Positions 41,261-52,908 of a DNA stretch of 64,000 nucleotides are shown piece by piece. The stretch is from assembly GCF_006346395.1 (NCBI RefSeq), contig NZ_VDMS01000001.1, positions 2,108,001-2,172,000 of the forward strand, given 5' to 3'. Each line of letters starts with the position of its first letter. The first letter of the stretch is position 1. The stretch comes from Nocardioides plantarum (GTDB lineage: Bacteria; Actinomycetota; Actinomycetes; Propionibacteriales; Nocardioidaceae). A program made the position numbers and the translations under genes. Under the pieces are notes generated by a model, which was given only the letters and a program-made list of their open reading frames with translations, did not search any database and was not told the DNA's origin.

Positions 41261-42400
41261 GTGAAGTTCCGTGTCGACCGCGACGTCCTCGCTGACGCCG
41301 TCGCCTGGGCTGCTCGCAGCCTGCCGGTCCGTCCCAGCGCTCCCGTGCTGGCCGGCCTCCTCATCGAGGCCAGCGCCGACGGGCTCGTGCTGTCCACCTT
41401 CGACTACGAGACGTCGGCGCGCGCGAGCCTGAGCGCGGACGTCCACGACGAGGGTCGTGCCCTGGTCAGCGGCCGACTCCTGGCCGACATCTGCCGCAGC
41501 CTCCCCGCCAAGCCCGTCGAGATGGTCATCGACGGCAACCGCGTGTCCCTCACCTGTGGCTCGGCCCGCTTCAGCCTGCAGACCATGCCCGTCGAGGATT
41601 ACCCCACGATCCCGCAGATGCCCCAGGCCACCGGCACCGTGCAGAGCGACGTGTTCGCCCACGCTGTCGCCCAGGCCGTCACCGCGGCCGGCCGCGACGA
41701 CATGCTCCCTGTGCTGACCGGCGTACGCCTCGAGATCGACGGCTCCACGATCTCGCTGCTGGCCACCGACCGTTTCCGGCTCTCCCAGCGCGAGCTCGGC
41801 TGGGACCCCGGCACCCCCGACGAGTCGCTGGCCGCCCTCGTGCCGGCCAAGGTGCTGGGTGACACCGCCAAGTCCCTCACCTCCGGCAGCGAGGTCACCA
41901 TCGCGCTGTCCGCCGGCGGCACCGGCGAGGGCCTCATCGGGTTCGAGGGCGTCGGGCCCGGCGGCGTACGCCGCACCACCACCCGGCTCCTCGACGGCGA
42001 GTTCCCCAAGGTCCGCAGCCTGTTCCCGGCCGAGAAGCTCACCACCGCCCGGGTCGACAAGCAGGCCCTCATCGAGTCGGTCAAGCGCGTCGCCCTGGTC
42101 GCCGAGCGCAACACCGCGGTGCAGCTCAAGTTCAGCGACGGCGTCCTGACCCTCGATGCGGGGTCCGGCGACGAGGCCCAGGCCTCGGAGTCGATCCAGG
42201 CGACGATCGAGGGCGAGGACATCACCACCGGGTTCAACCCCCAGTTCCTGCTCGACGGTCTGGGCGCGATCGACCAGCAGGTCGTCGAGCTCGCCTTCAC
42301 CCAGGCCTCGAAGCCGGTCGTCCTCAGCGGCATCACCGACGACGACGGGGCCGACTCCGGATTCCGCTACCTGCTGATGCCGCGCCGCCTGCTGTCGTAG
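41261..42400 (+). CDS. dnaN: DNA polymerase III sliding clamp (beta)
   Basis: 379 residues from GTG 41261 with AAGGA eight bases ahead. Three repeated clamp domains; VSGRLLADICRSLPAKPVEM, ATDRFRLSQREL, LDGEFPKVRSLFP and the C-terminal YLLMPRRL are typical. Encircles DNA and tethers polymerase. Confidence 0.98.
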   Translation: MKFRVDRDVLADAVAWAARSLPVRPSAPVLAGLLIEASADGLVLSTFDYETSARASLSADVHDEGRALVSGRLLADICRSLPAKPVEMVIDGNRVSLTCGSARFSLQTMPVEDYPTIPQMPQATGTVQSDVFAHAVAQAVTAAGRDDMLPVLTGVRLEIDGSTISLLATDRFRLSQRELGWDPGTPDESLAALVPAKVLGDTAKSLTSGSEVTIALSAGGTGEGLIGFEGVGPGGVRRTTTRLLDGEFPKVRSLFPAEKLTTARVDKQALIESVKRVALVAERNTAVQLKFSDGVLTLDAGSGDEAQASESIQATIEGEDITTGFNPQFLLDGLGAIDQQVVELAFTQASKPVVLSGITDDDGADSGFRYLLMPRRLLS

Positions 42401-42456
42401 ATCCTGGTCCAGGACCACCGCACACTCACCGCACGGCCAGCACTCAGGAGGCAGCC

Positions 42457-43371
42457 ATGGAGATCGGACTCGTCGGACTCGGCAAGATGGGCGGCAACAT
42501 GCGCACCCGCCTGCGCAACGCCGGTCACACCGTCGTGGGCTACGACCGCAACCCCGACCTCGCCGACGTCGACAGCCTCGCGGCCCTCGTCGAGGCCCTT
42601 CCCGCCGACGGCCCGAAGGTCGTGTGGGTGATGGTCCCGGCCGGCGAGCCGACCAGGGCGACCATCGCGGAGCTCAACGACCTGCTCGGCGAGGGCGACC
42701 TCGTCGTCGACGGCGGCAACTCCAAGTACACCGACGACCAGGCCAACGCCGAGCTGCTCGGCCAGCGTGGCATCGGCTTCGTCGACTGCGGCGTCTCCGG
42801 CGGGGTCTGGGGCCTGCAGAACGGCTACGCCCTGATGTACGGCGGCTCCGACGACGACGTCGCCAAGGTGCAGCCCGCCCTCGACGCGCTCAAGCCCGAC
42901 GACGGTGGCGCCGTCCACGCTGGCTCCAAGCCGGGCGCCGGCCACTTCGCCAAGATGGTCCACAACGGCATCGAGTACGCGATGATGCAGGCCTACGCCG
43001 AGGGCTGGGAGCTGCTCGAGGCCGTCGACCTGGTCGAGAACGTGCCCGCCGTCTTCGACTCGTGGCGCACCGGCACCGTCATCCGCTCCTGGCTGCTCGA
43101 CCTCCTGGTCGCAGCCGTCGAGGAGGACGAGCACCTCGACAAGCTCCGTGGCTACGCCGACGACTCCGGCGAGGGTCGCTGGACCGTCGAGGCCGCCATC
43201 GACAACGCGGTCCCGATGCACGTCATCGCCGCGTCGCTGTTCGCGCGCTTCAGCTCGCGCCAGGACGACAGCCCGGCGATGAAGGCCGTGGCCGCGATGC
43301 GCAACCAGTTCGGTGGCCACGCCGTGCACACCGCGCCGCCCGCCGGTGGCGACGCGAGCCCCGACGCCTGA
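42457..43371 (+). CDS. gnd: 6-phosphogluconate dehydrogenase (decarboxylating), short NAD type
   Basis: 304 residues from ATG 42457. NAD(P) fold MEIGLVGLGKMGGNMRTRL, catalytic VDGGNSKYTDD, GVSGGVWGLQNGYALMYGG and KPGAGHFAKMVHNGIEYAMMQAYAEG (catalytic Lys and substrate site). The short form (about 300 residues) is the NAD-preferring type found in this locus of many actinobacteria. Pentose phosphate pathway. Confidence 0.95.
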   Translation: MEIGLVGLGKMGGNMRTRLRNAGHTVVGYDRNPDLADVDSLAALVEALPADGPKVVWVMVPAGEPTRATIAELNDLLGEGDLVVDGGNSKYTDDQANAELLGQRGIGFVDCGVSGGVWGLQNGYALMYGGSDDDVAKVQPALDALKPDDGGAVHAGSKPGAGHFAKMVHNGIEYAMMQAYAEGWELLEAVDLVENVPAVFDSWRTGTVIRSWLLDLLVAAVEEDEHLDKLRGYADDSGEGRWTVEAAIDNAVPMHVIAASLFARFSSRQDDSPAMKAVAAMRNQFGGHAVHTAPPAGGDASPDA

Positions 43372-43381
43372 CCTGCAGCAC

Positions 43382-43804
43382 CTACAGCGCCAGGACCAGC
43401 CGTACGGCGCCGAAGGCCAGCCACGCGCCCACCACGGCGACGACCCACGGCCTGCGCACCAGGACGTCGAGGTCGGGCAACGGACCGCGACGGACGAGGG
43501 CGACCACGACCGAGACGACCAGGGCCACCGCCATGGCGACCGCGACGGGGCCGAACGGGTGGGCCGCGACGGAGTCGTGCCACTGCCCGTGGGCGAGGTA
43601 GACCCAGGAACGCGTCAGACCGCAGCCCGGGCAGGGCAGGCCGGTCAGGCGTCGGAACGGGCAGATGACCGGTCCGTCCTCGACGTGGTCGGGCGAGATC
43701 CAGAAGGCCGCGCCGAGCGCGGCCGCAGCCCCGGCCGCCACCAGGACGGTGGTGACCGGGGCGTGGTGGGGCCTCAGGTCAGCTGAGGGGGCGGCCCTGG
43801 GCAT
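43382..43804 (-). CDS. DUF2752 membrane protein
   Basis: 140 residues. After a first helix comes the DUF2752 signature [28 protein letters not shown]...AHPFGP, then two more helices. Function unknown. Its ATG overlaps the 3' end of the TM2 gene by 26 bases, so the two are one leftward operon inserted between gnd and recF. Confidence 0.88.
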   Translation of the reverse strand: MPRAAPSADLRPHHAPVTTVLVAAGAAAALGAAFWISPDHVEDGPVICPFRRLTGLPCPGCGLTRSWVYLAHGQWHDSVAAHPFGPVAVAMAVALVVSVVVALVRRGPLPDLDVLVRRPWVVAVVGAWLAFGAVRLVLAL

Positions 43805-44291
43805 CGGGCACCTTGCGCAGGATGATCAGGACGAAGTCGATGATGGACCAGATCCCGAGTCCGCCGCAGGTCAGCAGCTTGGCCACACCGAGACCGGTGT
43901 AGCCGAGGTAGAAGCGGTCGACGCCGAAGCTGCCGAGGAAGAACGACAGCAGCACCGTCGTCAGCCACTCCTTGGCCGAGAACAGGCCGGGGACGTCCTT
44001 GGCCAGGAACCACTGGCCTCCGTTGTCGGCACGGACCTGGGTGTCGGGCTTGACGGTGCCCGCGGTCGCCATCTGGGCGAGCTGGCCGACCTGCAGCGGG
44101 CCCTGCTCCTGGCCCATGTGGGAGATGAAGTAGGCGCCGCCGGCGGGGGCGCCGTACCCCTGCTGGCCGTAGCCACCCTGCTGCGGCTGGCCGTAGGGGG
44201 ATGTCGGCGGGCCGGCGGGCGAGGCCGGCGGGGGCTGCGACGAGCCGTAGGGGTCCTGCGGGGGCTGCTTGGCCAAGGGGTCTTCGCTCAT
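43779..44291 (-). CDS. GYF_2/TM2 domain membrane protein
   Basis: 170 residues from ATG 44291. A Pro/Gln/Gly-rich N-terminus (1-52), a GYF_2-like domain ([21 protein letters not shown] to [10 protein letters not shown], 54-104), and the TM2 domain with two helices ([43 protein letters not shown]). TM2 proteins are small membrane proteins of uncertain role, often linked to type VII secretion or envelope. Operon with DUF2752. Confidence 0.87.
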   Translation of the reverse strand: MSEDPLAKQPPQDPYGSSQPPPASPAGPPTSPYGQPQQGGYGQQGYGAPAGGAYFISHMGQEQGPLQVGQLAQMATAGTVKPDTQVRADNGGQWFLAKDVPGLFSAKEWLTTVLLSFFLGSFGVDRFYLGYTGLGVAKLLTCGGLGIWSIIDFVLIILRKVPDAQGRPLS

Positions 44292-44364
44292 GGCCGAACC
44301 ATAGGCCCCGTAGGCTCCGATGAAACCTGACGCGCTCAATCGGAATCCAGGAAGGATCGTCGCG

Positions 44365-45591
44365 GTGCACGTCTCCCACCTGGCGCTGCACAACTTCCGG
44401 TCCTACGAGCTGGTCGACGTGCCCCTCGGACCCGGCGTCACGGCGTTCGTCGGGCGCAACGGGCAGGGCAAGACCAACCTGGTCGAGGCCGTCGACTACC
44501 TGTCCCGGCTCTCGTCGCACCGGGTAGCCGGCGACGGCCCGCTCGTGCGAGCCGGGACCGAGCAGGCCCTCGTCCGCGCCGCGGTGGTGCGCGACGGGCG
44601 GACGGCTGTGCTCGAGGTCGAGATCAATGTCGGCAAGTCGAACAAGGGACGAATCAACAAGTCGACATTGCCGCGGGTGCGTGACCTCGTGGGTCTCGTC
44701 CGGACGGTGGTCTTCTCCCCGGAGGACCTGATCCTGGTCAAGGGCGACCCCGGCGACCGGCGGCGGTTCCTCGACGACCTCCTGGTGCTGCGCACCCCCC
44801 GGCTGGCCGGCACGATCAGCGACCTCGAGCGGGTGCTGAAGCAACGCGCGACCCTGCTCAAGACCGCCGGCCACGCCCGGCGCGGGTCCTCGAGCCAGGA
44901 CGCCGCCCTGTCGACCCTCGACGTCTGGGACTCCCACCTCGCGCGCGTGGGTGCCGAGCTGCTCGCGGAGCGGCTGACCCTCGTGGAGCACCTGCGCCCC
45001 TACGTCGGCGCCGCCTACGCGACGGTCGCCCGCGGGGCCGGGCGTGACGACGCGACGATCGCCTACAAGGCGTCCTTCGACCTGCCGCACTCCGCCGTCA
45101 CCCAGCCGGACCGACCCGACCGCGACGACCTGGCGAAGGCCCTGCTCGCCGAGCTCGAACGCCGCCGCAACGACGAGCTCGATCGCGGGGTCTGCCTGGT
45201 CGGCCCCCACCGCGACGACCTGCTGCTCTCGCTGGGCCACTCGGTGGCGCCGGCCGACCCGGACCCCGACGACCCCGCCGCCGGCAACGGTCCGCCTGCC
45301 ACCCGGCTCCCGGTCAAGGGCTACGCCTCCCACGGCGAGAGCTGGTCCTTCGCGCTGGCCCTGCGCCTGGCGTCGTACGACCTGCTGCGAGCCGACGGCG
45401 ACGACCCGATCCTGATCCTCGACGACGTGTTCGCCGAGCTCGACGTCGAGCGCCGCGCGCAGCTGGCCGAGCTGGTGGCCGACGCCGAGCAGGTGCTGGT
45501 CACCGCCGCCGTCGCAGCCGACGTGCCCGCCGTCCTCGCGGGCGCCCGGTACGACGTGGGCGGGGGGAAGGTGACCCGTGTCGACGGATGA
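44365..45591 (+). CDS. recF: DNA replication and repair protein RecF
   Basis: 408 residues from GTG 44365 with GAAGGA eight bases ahead; ATG 44320 would add 15 residues without a ribosome site. Walker [16 protein letters not shown], signature [18 protein letters not shown] and Walker [15 protein letters not shown]. Loads RecA at gaps with RecO/RecR. Overlaps the next gene by 14 bases. Confidence 0.96.
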   Translation: MHVSHLALHNFRSYELVDVPLGPGVTAFVGRNGQGKTNLVEAVDYLSRLSSHRVAGDGPLVRAGTEQALVRAAVVRDGRTAVLEVEINVGKSNKGRINKSTLPRVRDLVGLVRTVVFSPEDLILVKGDPGDRRRFLDDLLVLRTPRLAGTISDLERVLKQRATLLKTAGHARRGSSSQDAALSTLDVWDSHLARVGAELLAERLTLVEHLRPYVGAAYATVARGAGRDDATIAYKASFDLPHSAVTQPDRPDRDDLAKALLAELERRRNDELDRGVCLVGPHRDDLLLSLGHSVAPADPDPDDPAAGNGPPATRLPVKGYASHGESWSFALALRLASYDLLRADGDDPILILDDVFAELDVERRAQLAELVADAEQVLVTAAVAADVPAVLAGARYDVGGGKVTRVDG

Positions 45592-46132
45592 GTCGGCCGA
45601 GCCGGGCCCCGAGGCCACGCCCGTCACCCACAGCGACGACGGTCTCGACCTCGCGCGTCAGGTCACCAGTGCCACTGCCGGCTCGACGCCGGCCGCGCGC
45701 CGCCGCCGGGCGCGTCGTACGCCGCCACCGGGGGAGGCACGCCGGGGGCGCCTGTCGGGGGCGCACCCCGACGACCGCGACCCCCAGCTGCTCGGCGGCG
45801 AGGTGGGACGCCTGGTCGATCGCGGCGGCTGGGAGCTGCAGCTGCGCATCCGCGGGGTCTTCGCGCGCTGGCCCGAGCTGGTGGGGGAGGACGTGGCCGC
45901 GCACTGCGTGCCGGAGTCGTTCAGCGACGGCCGGCTCGTCGTACGCACCGACTCGACCGCCTGGGCCACCCAGCTCAAGATGCTGGCCCCCAGCGTGGTG
46001 CGCCGGCTCAACGAGGAGCTGGGTGACGGCACGGTCACCGTGATCGAGGTGCTCGGGCCCCACCTCCCGTCGTGGAAGAAGGGGCCGCGCTCGACGCGCG
46101 ACGGCCGCGGACCCCGCGACACCTACGGCTGA
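45578..46132 (+). CDS. dciA: DciA family (DUF721) protein, probable helicase loader
   Basis: 184 residues from GTG 45578. After a basic, disordered N-terminal half the DUF721 core is [57 protein letters not shown]. DciA proteins deliver the DnaB helicase in bacteria lacking DnaC/DnaI. Standard place between recF and gyrB. 10-base convergent overlap with the YidD-like gene. Confidence 0.9.
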   Translation: MSTDESAEPGPEATPVTHSDDGLDLARQVTSATAGSTPAARRRRARRTPPPGEARRGRLSGAHPDDRDPQLLGGEVGRLVDRGGWELQLRIRGVFARWPELVGEDVAAHCVPESFSDGRLVVRTDSTAWATQLKMLAPSVVRRLNEELGDGTVTVIEVLGPHLPSWKKGPRSTRDGRGPRDTYG

Positions 46133-46554
46133 GTCGGCGCGACGGGGTCGAGCCGCGGGCCGGTGCCCGCGCACCGCCGCAGTCGCCGCAGCACCATCAC
46201 GCCGCCACGCCAGGAGCCGTGTCGCGACACGGCCTGGAGGCCGTAGCGCGAGCAGGTCGGCGTCATCGTGCACACCGGGCGGGCTCTGGGGACCGACACG
46301 TTGACCTGGTACGACCGGATCAGTCGGGCCGCGGCGCGGCCCAGCGGACCGACGGGGCGCGCGACCCACGGGTCGACGGCGTCGGCGCGGAAGGCACCGG
46401 GCACCACCCGTAGGAGGAGAAGGAGGGGCGAGAGCATGAAGGGCGAGCAGTCGGCGCACGCCGCGCAGTCCACGCACTCCTCCGTGCGCCCCTTGCGGCC
46501 CTGCTGCTTGCGGACCGCGCGCCGGTGGCGGTAGCGGGTGACGACGTTGCCCAT
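46123..46554 (-). CDS. Second YidD-family protein with Cys-rich N-terminus
   Basis: 143 residues from ATG 46554. The C-terminal part AARLIRSYQVNVSVPRARPVCTMTPTCSRYGLQAVSRHGSWRGGVMVLRRLRRC follows the YidD pattern. The N-terminus is unusual: basic TRYRHRRAVRKQQGRKGR, then ECVDCAACADCSPF, four Cys in CxxC spacing, then a hydrophobic helix LSPLLLLLRVVPGAF. It lies on the opposite strand to dciA and gyrB. Possibly a metal- or redox-sensitive insertion factor; inference. Confidence 0.8.
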   Translation of the reverse strand: MGNVVTRYRHRRAVRKQQGRKGRTEECVDCAACADCSPFMLSPLLLLLRVVPGAFRADAVDPWVARPVGPLGRAAARLIRSYQVNVSVPRARPVCTMTPTCSRYGLQAVSRHGSWRGGVMVLRRLRRCAGTGPRLDPVAPTQP

Positions 46555-46894
46555 GGTTGCTCCTGCGCCCGTGGGCCCGTGCCGGGCCCAGCCGGGCCCA
46601 TCATCACGCAGGCCGGCGGCCCCCGGTGGCACCTGGCGCGAGGCGGCGGGCCGAGGACGGCCCTCGAGCCGCCCTCCCGGGCCGTCCGGCGTACAGGGAC
46701 TAGGTCATGCCCCTCCCAGGACGCCTGAGAGCCGCCTATGGACCGCTGAGAGCCGCCTCGGACGACACCTCGTCCACAGGCCGGGAGCGGTACCGTGAAA
46801 TGCGGGCCGTAGAGGGCTATCATGGACGTTGAGGTCGCGACCGGAGTGTCGCGGCCATCATCATGTCTGGCTCCTGCCCGTGAAGAGGTCTCGC
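46555..46894. other. gyrB leader and YidD-like gene upstream region
   Basis: 340 bases without a gene. Near 46570-46600 are three GGGCCC words. CTGAGAGCCGCCT is repeated at 46725-46737 and 46746-46758 (21-bp period). TCGTCCACA at 46770-46778 is a one-mismatch DnaA box. TATCAT at 46818-46823 could be the -10 of a gyrB promoter, about 70 bases before the start. Confidence 0.5.
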
Positions 46895-49072
<2,178 letters not shown>

Positions 49073-49088
49073 TACGCCGAGCGCCCGG

Positions 49089-49142
49089 GGTCTCGACAGG
49101 CTCGACCACCGGGACGCTCGCTGATCGAGCTTGTCGAGATCC
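49089..49142. repeat. Dispersed intergenic repeat (copy 2), gyrB-gyrA spacer
   Basis: GGTCTCGACAGGCTCGACCA at 49089 onward, reverse complement of the boundary words of the element at 30556-30616, followed by CTGATCGAGCTTGTCGAGAT. It fills most of the 90-base gap between gyrB and gyrA. Confidence 0.55.
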
Positions 49143-49162
49143 TCTGAACGAAACGAGTGGAC

Positions 49163-51832
49163 ATGACCGAGACACCCACCACCCCGCCGGGCGGCCGCAT
49201 CGAGCCGGTCGAGCTGCAGACCTCGATGCAGCGCGCCTACATCGACTACGCGATGGCGGTCATCGTCGGGCGCGCGCTGCCCGACGTACGCGACGGGCTC
49301 AAGCCGGTGCACCGCCGCGTGCTCTACGCCATGTACGACGGCGGCTACCGTCCCGACCGCGGCTACTCCAAGTGCTCGCGCGTCGTCGGTGACGTCATGG
49401 GTCAGTACCACCCGCACGGCGACACCGCGATCTACGACACCCTCGTGCGGCTCGCCCAGCCCTGGGTGATGCGCGCCCCGCTCGTGCACGGCCAGGGCAA
49501 CTTCGGCTCGCCGGGCAACGACTCCGCGGCCGCGATGCGTTACACCGAGTGCCGGATGGCCCCGCTCGCGCTCGAGATGGTGCGCGACATCAACGAGGAC
49601 ACCGTCGACTTCCAGCCCAACTACGACGGTCGCTCGCAAGAGCCCGTCGTGCTGCCGGCGCGGTTCCCCAACCTGCTGGTCAACGGCTCCGCCGGCATCG
49701 CCGTCGGCATGGCCACCAGCATCCCCCCGCACAACCTGCGCGAGGTCGCCGACGGCGCCCGGTGGGCCCTGGAGCACCCCGACGCCTCCCGCGAGGAGCT
49801 GCAGGACGCGCTGATCGAGCGCATCAAGGGCCCCGACTTCCCCAACGGTGCGCTGATCGTGGGCCGTCAGGGCATCGAGCAGGCCTACCGCACGGGTCGC
49901 GGGTCGGTGACCCAGCGCGCCGTCATCGAGGTCGACGAGGACGCCAAGGGCCGCACCTGCCTGGTGATCACCGAGCTGCCCTACATGGTCAACCCCGACA
50001 ACCTCGCGGTGAAGATCGCCGACCTGGCCGACACCGGCAAGGTCCAGGGCATCGCCGACGTGCGCGACGACACCTCCGACCGCACCGGCCAGCGCCTCGT
50101 CGTCGTCCTCAAGCGCGACGGCGTCGCCCGGGTCGTGCTCAACAACCTGCTCAAGCACACCGAGCTGCAGACCAACTTCAGTGCCAACATGCTGGCCCTG
50201 GTCGACGGCGTGCCCCGCACGCTGTCGATCGACCAGTTCATCAGCAACTGGGTGGCCCACCAGATCGAGGTCATCCAGCGGCGCACGCGCTACCGCCTGC
50301 GCGAGGCCGAGGAGCGGGCCCACATCCTGCGCGGGCTGGTCAAGGCCCTCGATGCCCTCGACGAGGTCATCGCCCTGATCCGGCGCTCGCCCGAGGTCGA
50401 CGACGCCCGCCAGGGCCTGATCGCCCTGCTCGACATCGACGAGCTGCAGGCCAACGCGATCCTCGACATGCAGCTGCGCCGCCTGGCGGCCCTCGAGCGC
50501 CAGAAGATCATCGACCAGCTCGCCGAGATCGAGGTGCTGATCGCCGACCTCGAGGACATCCTGGCCAACGAGGCCCGCCAGCGGCAGATCATCTCCGACG
50601 AGCTCACCGAGGTCGTCGACAAGTACGGCGACGAGCGGCGTACGCAGATCATCGCCGCCGACGGCGACCTGTCGATGGAGGACCTGATCCCCGACGAGGA
50701 GCTCGTCGTCTCCATCACCCGCGGCGGCTACGCCAAGCGGACCCTGCGCCACCAGTACCGCACCCAGAAGCGCGGCGGCAAGGGCGTGCGCGGCGCGACC
50801 CTGCGTGGCGACGACGTGGTCGAGCACTTCATCGCCACGACCAACCACCACTGGCTGCTCTTCTTCACCACGGCCGGTCGCGTCTACCGCACCAAGGCCT
50901 ACAACCTCCCGGAGGCGTCGCGCGACGCCAAGGGCGGCCACGTCGCCGGGTTGCTCAGCTTCCAGCCCGACGAGTCGATCGCCCAGGTGCTGGCCATCCG
51001 CGACTACGACCAGATGCCCTACCTGGTGCTGGCCACCCGCGCCGGTCTGGTCAAGAAGACCCGACTGGGCGACTACAACTCCCCGCGCCAGGCCGGCGTC
51101 ATCGCGATCAACTTCCGCCAGGACGACGACGAGCTGATCGGTGCCGAGCTGGTGGGTCCCGACGACGAGATCCTGCTGGTGTCGCGCCGCGGTCAGGCCG
51201 TGCGGTTCAAGGCCGACGACGGTCAGCTGCGCCCGATGGGTCGGGCCACGTCCGGCGTCACCGGCATGGCCACCGGCGAGGACGACTCGGTGCTCTCGAT
51301 GTCGGTCATCCGTGCCGACCAGGCCGCCGTCGAGGACGCCGAGGAGAGCGCGGAGGTCAAGATCCAGTACGTCTTCACCATGACCGACGGCGGCTACGCC
51401 AAGCGCTCGCGCATCAACGAGTACCGCCTCACCAACCGCGGCACCAAGGGCGTGCGCGCGATGGGCCTGACCAACGCCGACCGCGGTGGACTGGTCGGTG
51501 CGTTCATCGTCGAGGACGGCGACGAGGTCATGTCGATCACCGCCACCGGTCAGGTGGTCCGCAGCCCCATCAACGCCGACTTCCGACCGCTGGGCCGCTC
51601 GGCCCAGGGCGTCAAGTTCGTCACGCCCAAGAAGGGCGACACGGTCAACGTCGTGGCCCGCTCGGTGGAGGCCAAGGTCGCCGAGGAGGAGGGCATCGCC
51701 GAGGAGCCCGAGCCCGGTGCCGAGGAGCGTGTCGACGGCCTCGAGGTTTCGGCGGATGTGGTAGCGGATGACACAATCGCCGACGAGATGTCCGCGACGG
51801 ACGCCCCCGACCCCGGTGAGGATGAAGCCTGA
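49163..51832 (+). CDS. gyrA: DNA gyrase subunit A
   Basis: 889 residues from ATG 49163 (GTG 49157 also possible). Quinolone-resistance region [26 protein letters not shown]; catalytic Tyr in [15 protein letters not shown]; GyrA box [10 protein letters not shown] and six C-terminal DNA-wrapping beta-pinwheel blades, then an acidic tail of about 70 residues. The residue equivalent to E. coli Ser83 is Thr. Stop overlaps the next gene by one base. Confidence 0.98.
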   Translation: MTETPTTPPGGRIEPVELQTSMQRAYIDYAMAVIVGRALPDVRDGLKPVHRRVLYAMYDGGYRPDRGYSKCSRVVGDVMGQYHPHGDTAIYDTLVRLAQPWVMRAPLVHGQGNFGSPGNDSAAAMRYTECRMAPLALEMVRDINEDTVDFQPNYDGRSQEPVVLPARFPNLLVNGSAGIAVGMATSIPPHNLREVADGARWALEHPDASREELQDALIERIKGPDFPNGALIVGRQGIEQAYRTGRGSVTQRAVIEVDEDAKGRTCLVITELPYMVNPDNLAVKIADLADTGKVQGIADVRDDTSDRTGQRLVVVLKRDGVARVVLNNLLKHTELQTNFSANMLALVDGVPRTLSIDQFISNWVAHQIEVIQRRTRYRLREAEERAHILRGLVKALDALDEVIALIRRSPEVDDARQGLIALLDIDELQANAILDMQLRRLAALERQKIIDQLAEIEVLIADLEDILANEARQRQIISDELTEVVDKYGDERRTQIIAADGDLSMEDLIPDEELVVSITRGGYAKRTLRHQYRTQKRGGKGVRGATLRGDDVVEHFIATTNHHWLLFFTTAGRVYRTKAYNLPEASRDAKGGHVAGLLSFQPDESIAQVLAIRDYDQMPYLVLATRAGLVKKTRLGDYNSPRQAGVIAINFRQDDDELIGAELVGPDDEILLVSRRGQAVRFKADDGQLRPMGRATSGVTGMATGEDDSVLSMSVIRADQAAVEDAEESAEVKIQYVFTMTDGGYAKRSRINEYRLTNRGTKGVRAMGLTNADRGGLVGAFIVEDGDEVMSITATGQVVRSPINADFRPLGRSAQGVKFVTPKKGDTVNVVARSVEAKVAEEEGIAEEPEPGAEERVDGLEVSADVVADDTIADEMSATDAPDPGEDEA

Positions 51833-52452
51833 TGAGCGATCGGCCAGCACCACCGGCACAGCCGCCGGCTCCGCCGCGCACCCCTCCCCCGTCGGGACCG
51901 CCGGCCGGCTCCGGTGCGATGCCCGGTCCGAGTGACACCGCCGTACGGGCCGGCCTCGCCGAGCGCATCCAGGCCAAGCTCTCCTCGGCGACCCAGTCCG
52001 GCGAGGGCAAGGGCCGCGCCAAGGGCGCCGAGTCCCGTGGCCCGGCCACCGCGGCATCGACCAAGCGCTCGCGCTCCCGCGGCCCGCGTCGCGCCCGGCT
52101 GCGGCTGACCCGGGTCGACCCGTGGTCGGTGATGAAGACGGCGTTCCTGCTCTCGATCGCCTTCGGCATCGTCACCGTCGTCGCCGTCGCGATGATCTGG
52201 GAGGTCATCGGCGCGGCCGGTGTCTGGACCTCGATCAACGACACGGTCAAGGAGGTCATCGACGAGCCCGGCACCGCCGACTTCAACATCGAGGACTACG
52301 TCGGCACCCAGCGCGTCCTGGGGTTCACCATGCTGGTCGCCGCGGTCGACGTCATCCTGATCACCGCCATCGCCACCCTGGCGGCGTTCCTCTACAACAT
52401 GTCCGCCGCGCTGCTCGGCGGCATCGAGGTCACCCTCGCCGAGGACAACTGA
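51832..52452 (+). CDS. DUF3566 membrane protein
   Basis: 206 residues from ATG 51832. A Pro-rich, then basic, cytoplasmic N-terminus (1-85) is followed by the DUF3566 domain with two helices: VDPWSVMKTAFLLSIAFGIVTVVAVAMIWEVI, a soluble segment (INDTVKEVIDEP), and VLGFTMLVAAVDVILITAIATLAAFLYNMSAALLGGIEVTL. Counterpart of Rv0007, always after gyrA; function unknown, possibly linked to division. Confidence 0.9.
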   Translation: MSDRPAPPAQPPAPPRTPPPSGPPAGSGAMPGPSDTAVRAGLAERIQAKLSSATQSGEGKGRAKGAESRGPATAASTKRSRSRGPRRARLRLTRVDPWSVMKTAFLLSIAFGIVTVVAVAMIWEVIGAAGVWTSINDTVKEVIDEPGTADFNIEDYVGTQRVLGFTMLVAAVDVILITAIATLAAFLYNMSAALLGGIEVTLAEDN

Positions 52453-52466
52453 TCGCCCCTACCGAT

Positions 52467-52518
52467 TGGGAGCCCGCTCCCACGGTGGGATAAAGTCATG
52501 CCGCCCCGCACGGGGCGG
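52467..52518. terminator. Two hairpins between DUF3566 and tRNA-Ile
   Basis: TGGGAGC-CC-GCTCCCA (52467-52482) and CCGCCCCG-CA-CGGGGCGG (52501-52518) are perfect inverted repeats. The second lies directly before the tRNA, so it may be a gyr-operon terminator or a processing site. Confidence 0.5.
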
Positions 52519-52521
52519 TGC

Positions 52522-52595
52522 GGGCCTATAGCTCAGACGGTTAGAGCGCTTCCCTGATAAGGAAGAGGTCACAGGTTCAAGTCCTGTTAGGCCCA
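52522..52595 (+). tRNA. ileT: tRNA-Ile (anticodon GAT)
   Basis: 74 bases: acceptor GGGCCTA/TAGGCCC, D arm GCTC..GAGC, anticodon stem CTTCC/GGAAG with loop CTGATAA (anticodon GAT), T arm ACAGG/CCTGT with TTCAAGT. Discriminator A; no encoded CCA follows. Confidence 0.97.
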
Positions 52596-52623
52596 CTCAC
52601 GTACGACGCCCGGAGGCGACCAC

Positions 52624-52752
52624 ATGAAGAAGATCCTGCTGATCGCCCTGGCTGCTGCCGGCGCGGTCGTCGCCCGCAAGAAGATCACCGAGGGCCGCAC
52701 CGAGCAGGCCCTGTGGGCCGAGGCGACCGACGCGGTCACCAAGTCCCGCTGA
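52624..52752 (+). CDS. DLW-39 family microprotein
   Basis: 42 residues from ATG 52624, GGAGG seven bases ahead. [20 protein letters not shown] is a short N-terminal membrane helix with positive flank, then [18 protein letters not shown], the DLW-39 pattern with Ala in place of the Asp of DLW. Located between the Ile and Ala tRNAs as in other actinobacteria. Function unknown; easily missed because of its size. Confidence 0.88.
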   Translation: MKKILLIALAAAGAVVARKKITEGRTEQALWAEATDAVTKSR

Positions 52753-52780
52753 CGCTCGCTTCCCTGACGTCCACGTTCCA

Positions 52781-52856
52781 GGGGCCTTGGCGCAATTGGT
52801 AGCGCACCTGCTTTGCAAGCAGGGGGTTAGGGGTTCGAGTCCCCTAGGCTCCACCA
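52781..52856 (+). tRNA. alaT: tRNA-Ala (anticodon TGC), CCA encoded
   Basis: Acceptor GGGGCCT/AGGCTCC (one G-U pair), anticodon stem CCTGC/GCAGG with loop TTTGCAA (anticodon TGC), T arm GGGGTTCGAGTCCCC, discriminator A at 52853, then an encoded CCA to 52856. Confidence 0.97.
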
Positions 52857-52908
52857 GCTCGTCACCCGCTCCTCGCGTCACCTCGCCGCACCGTGTGAGG
52901 ATGACCCG

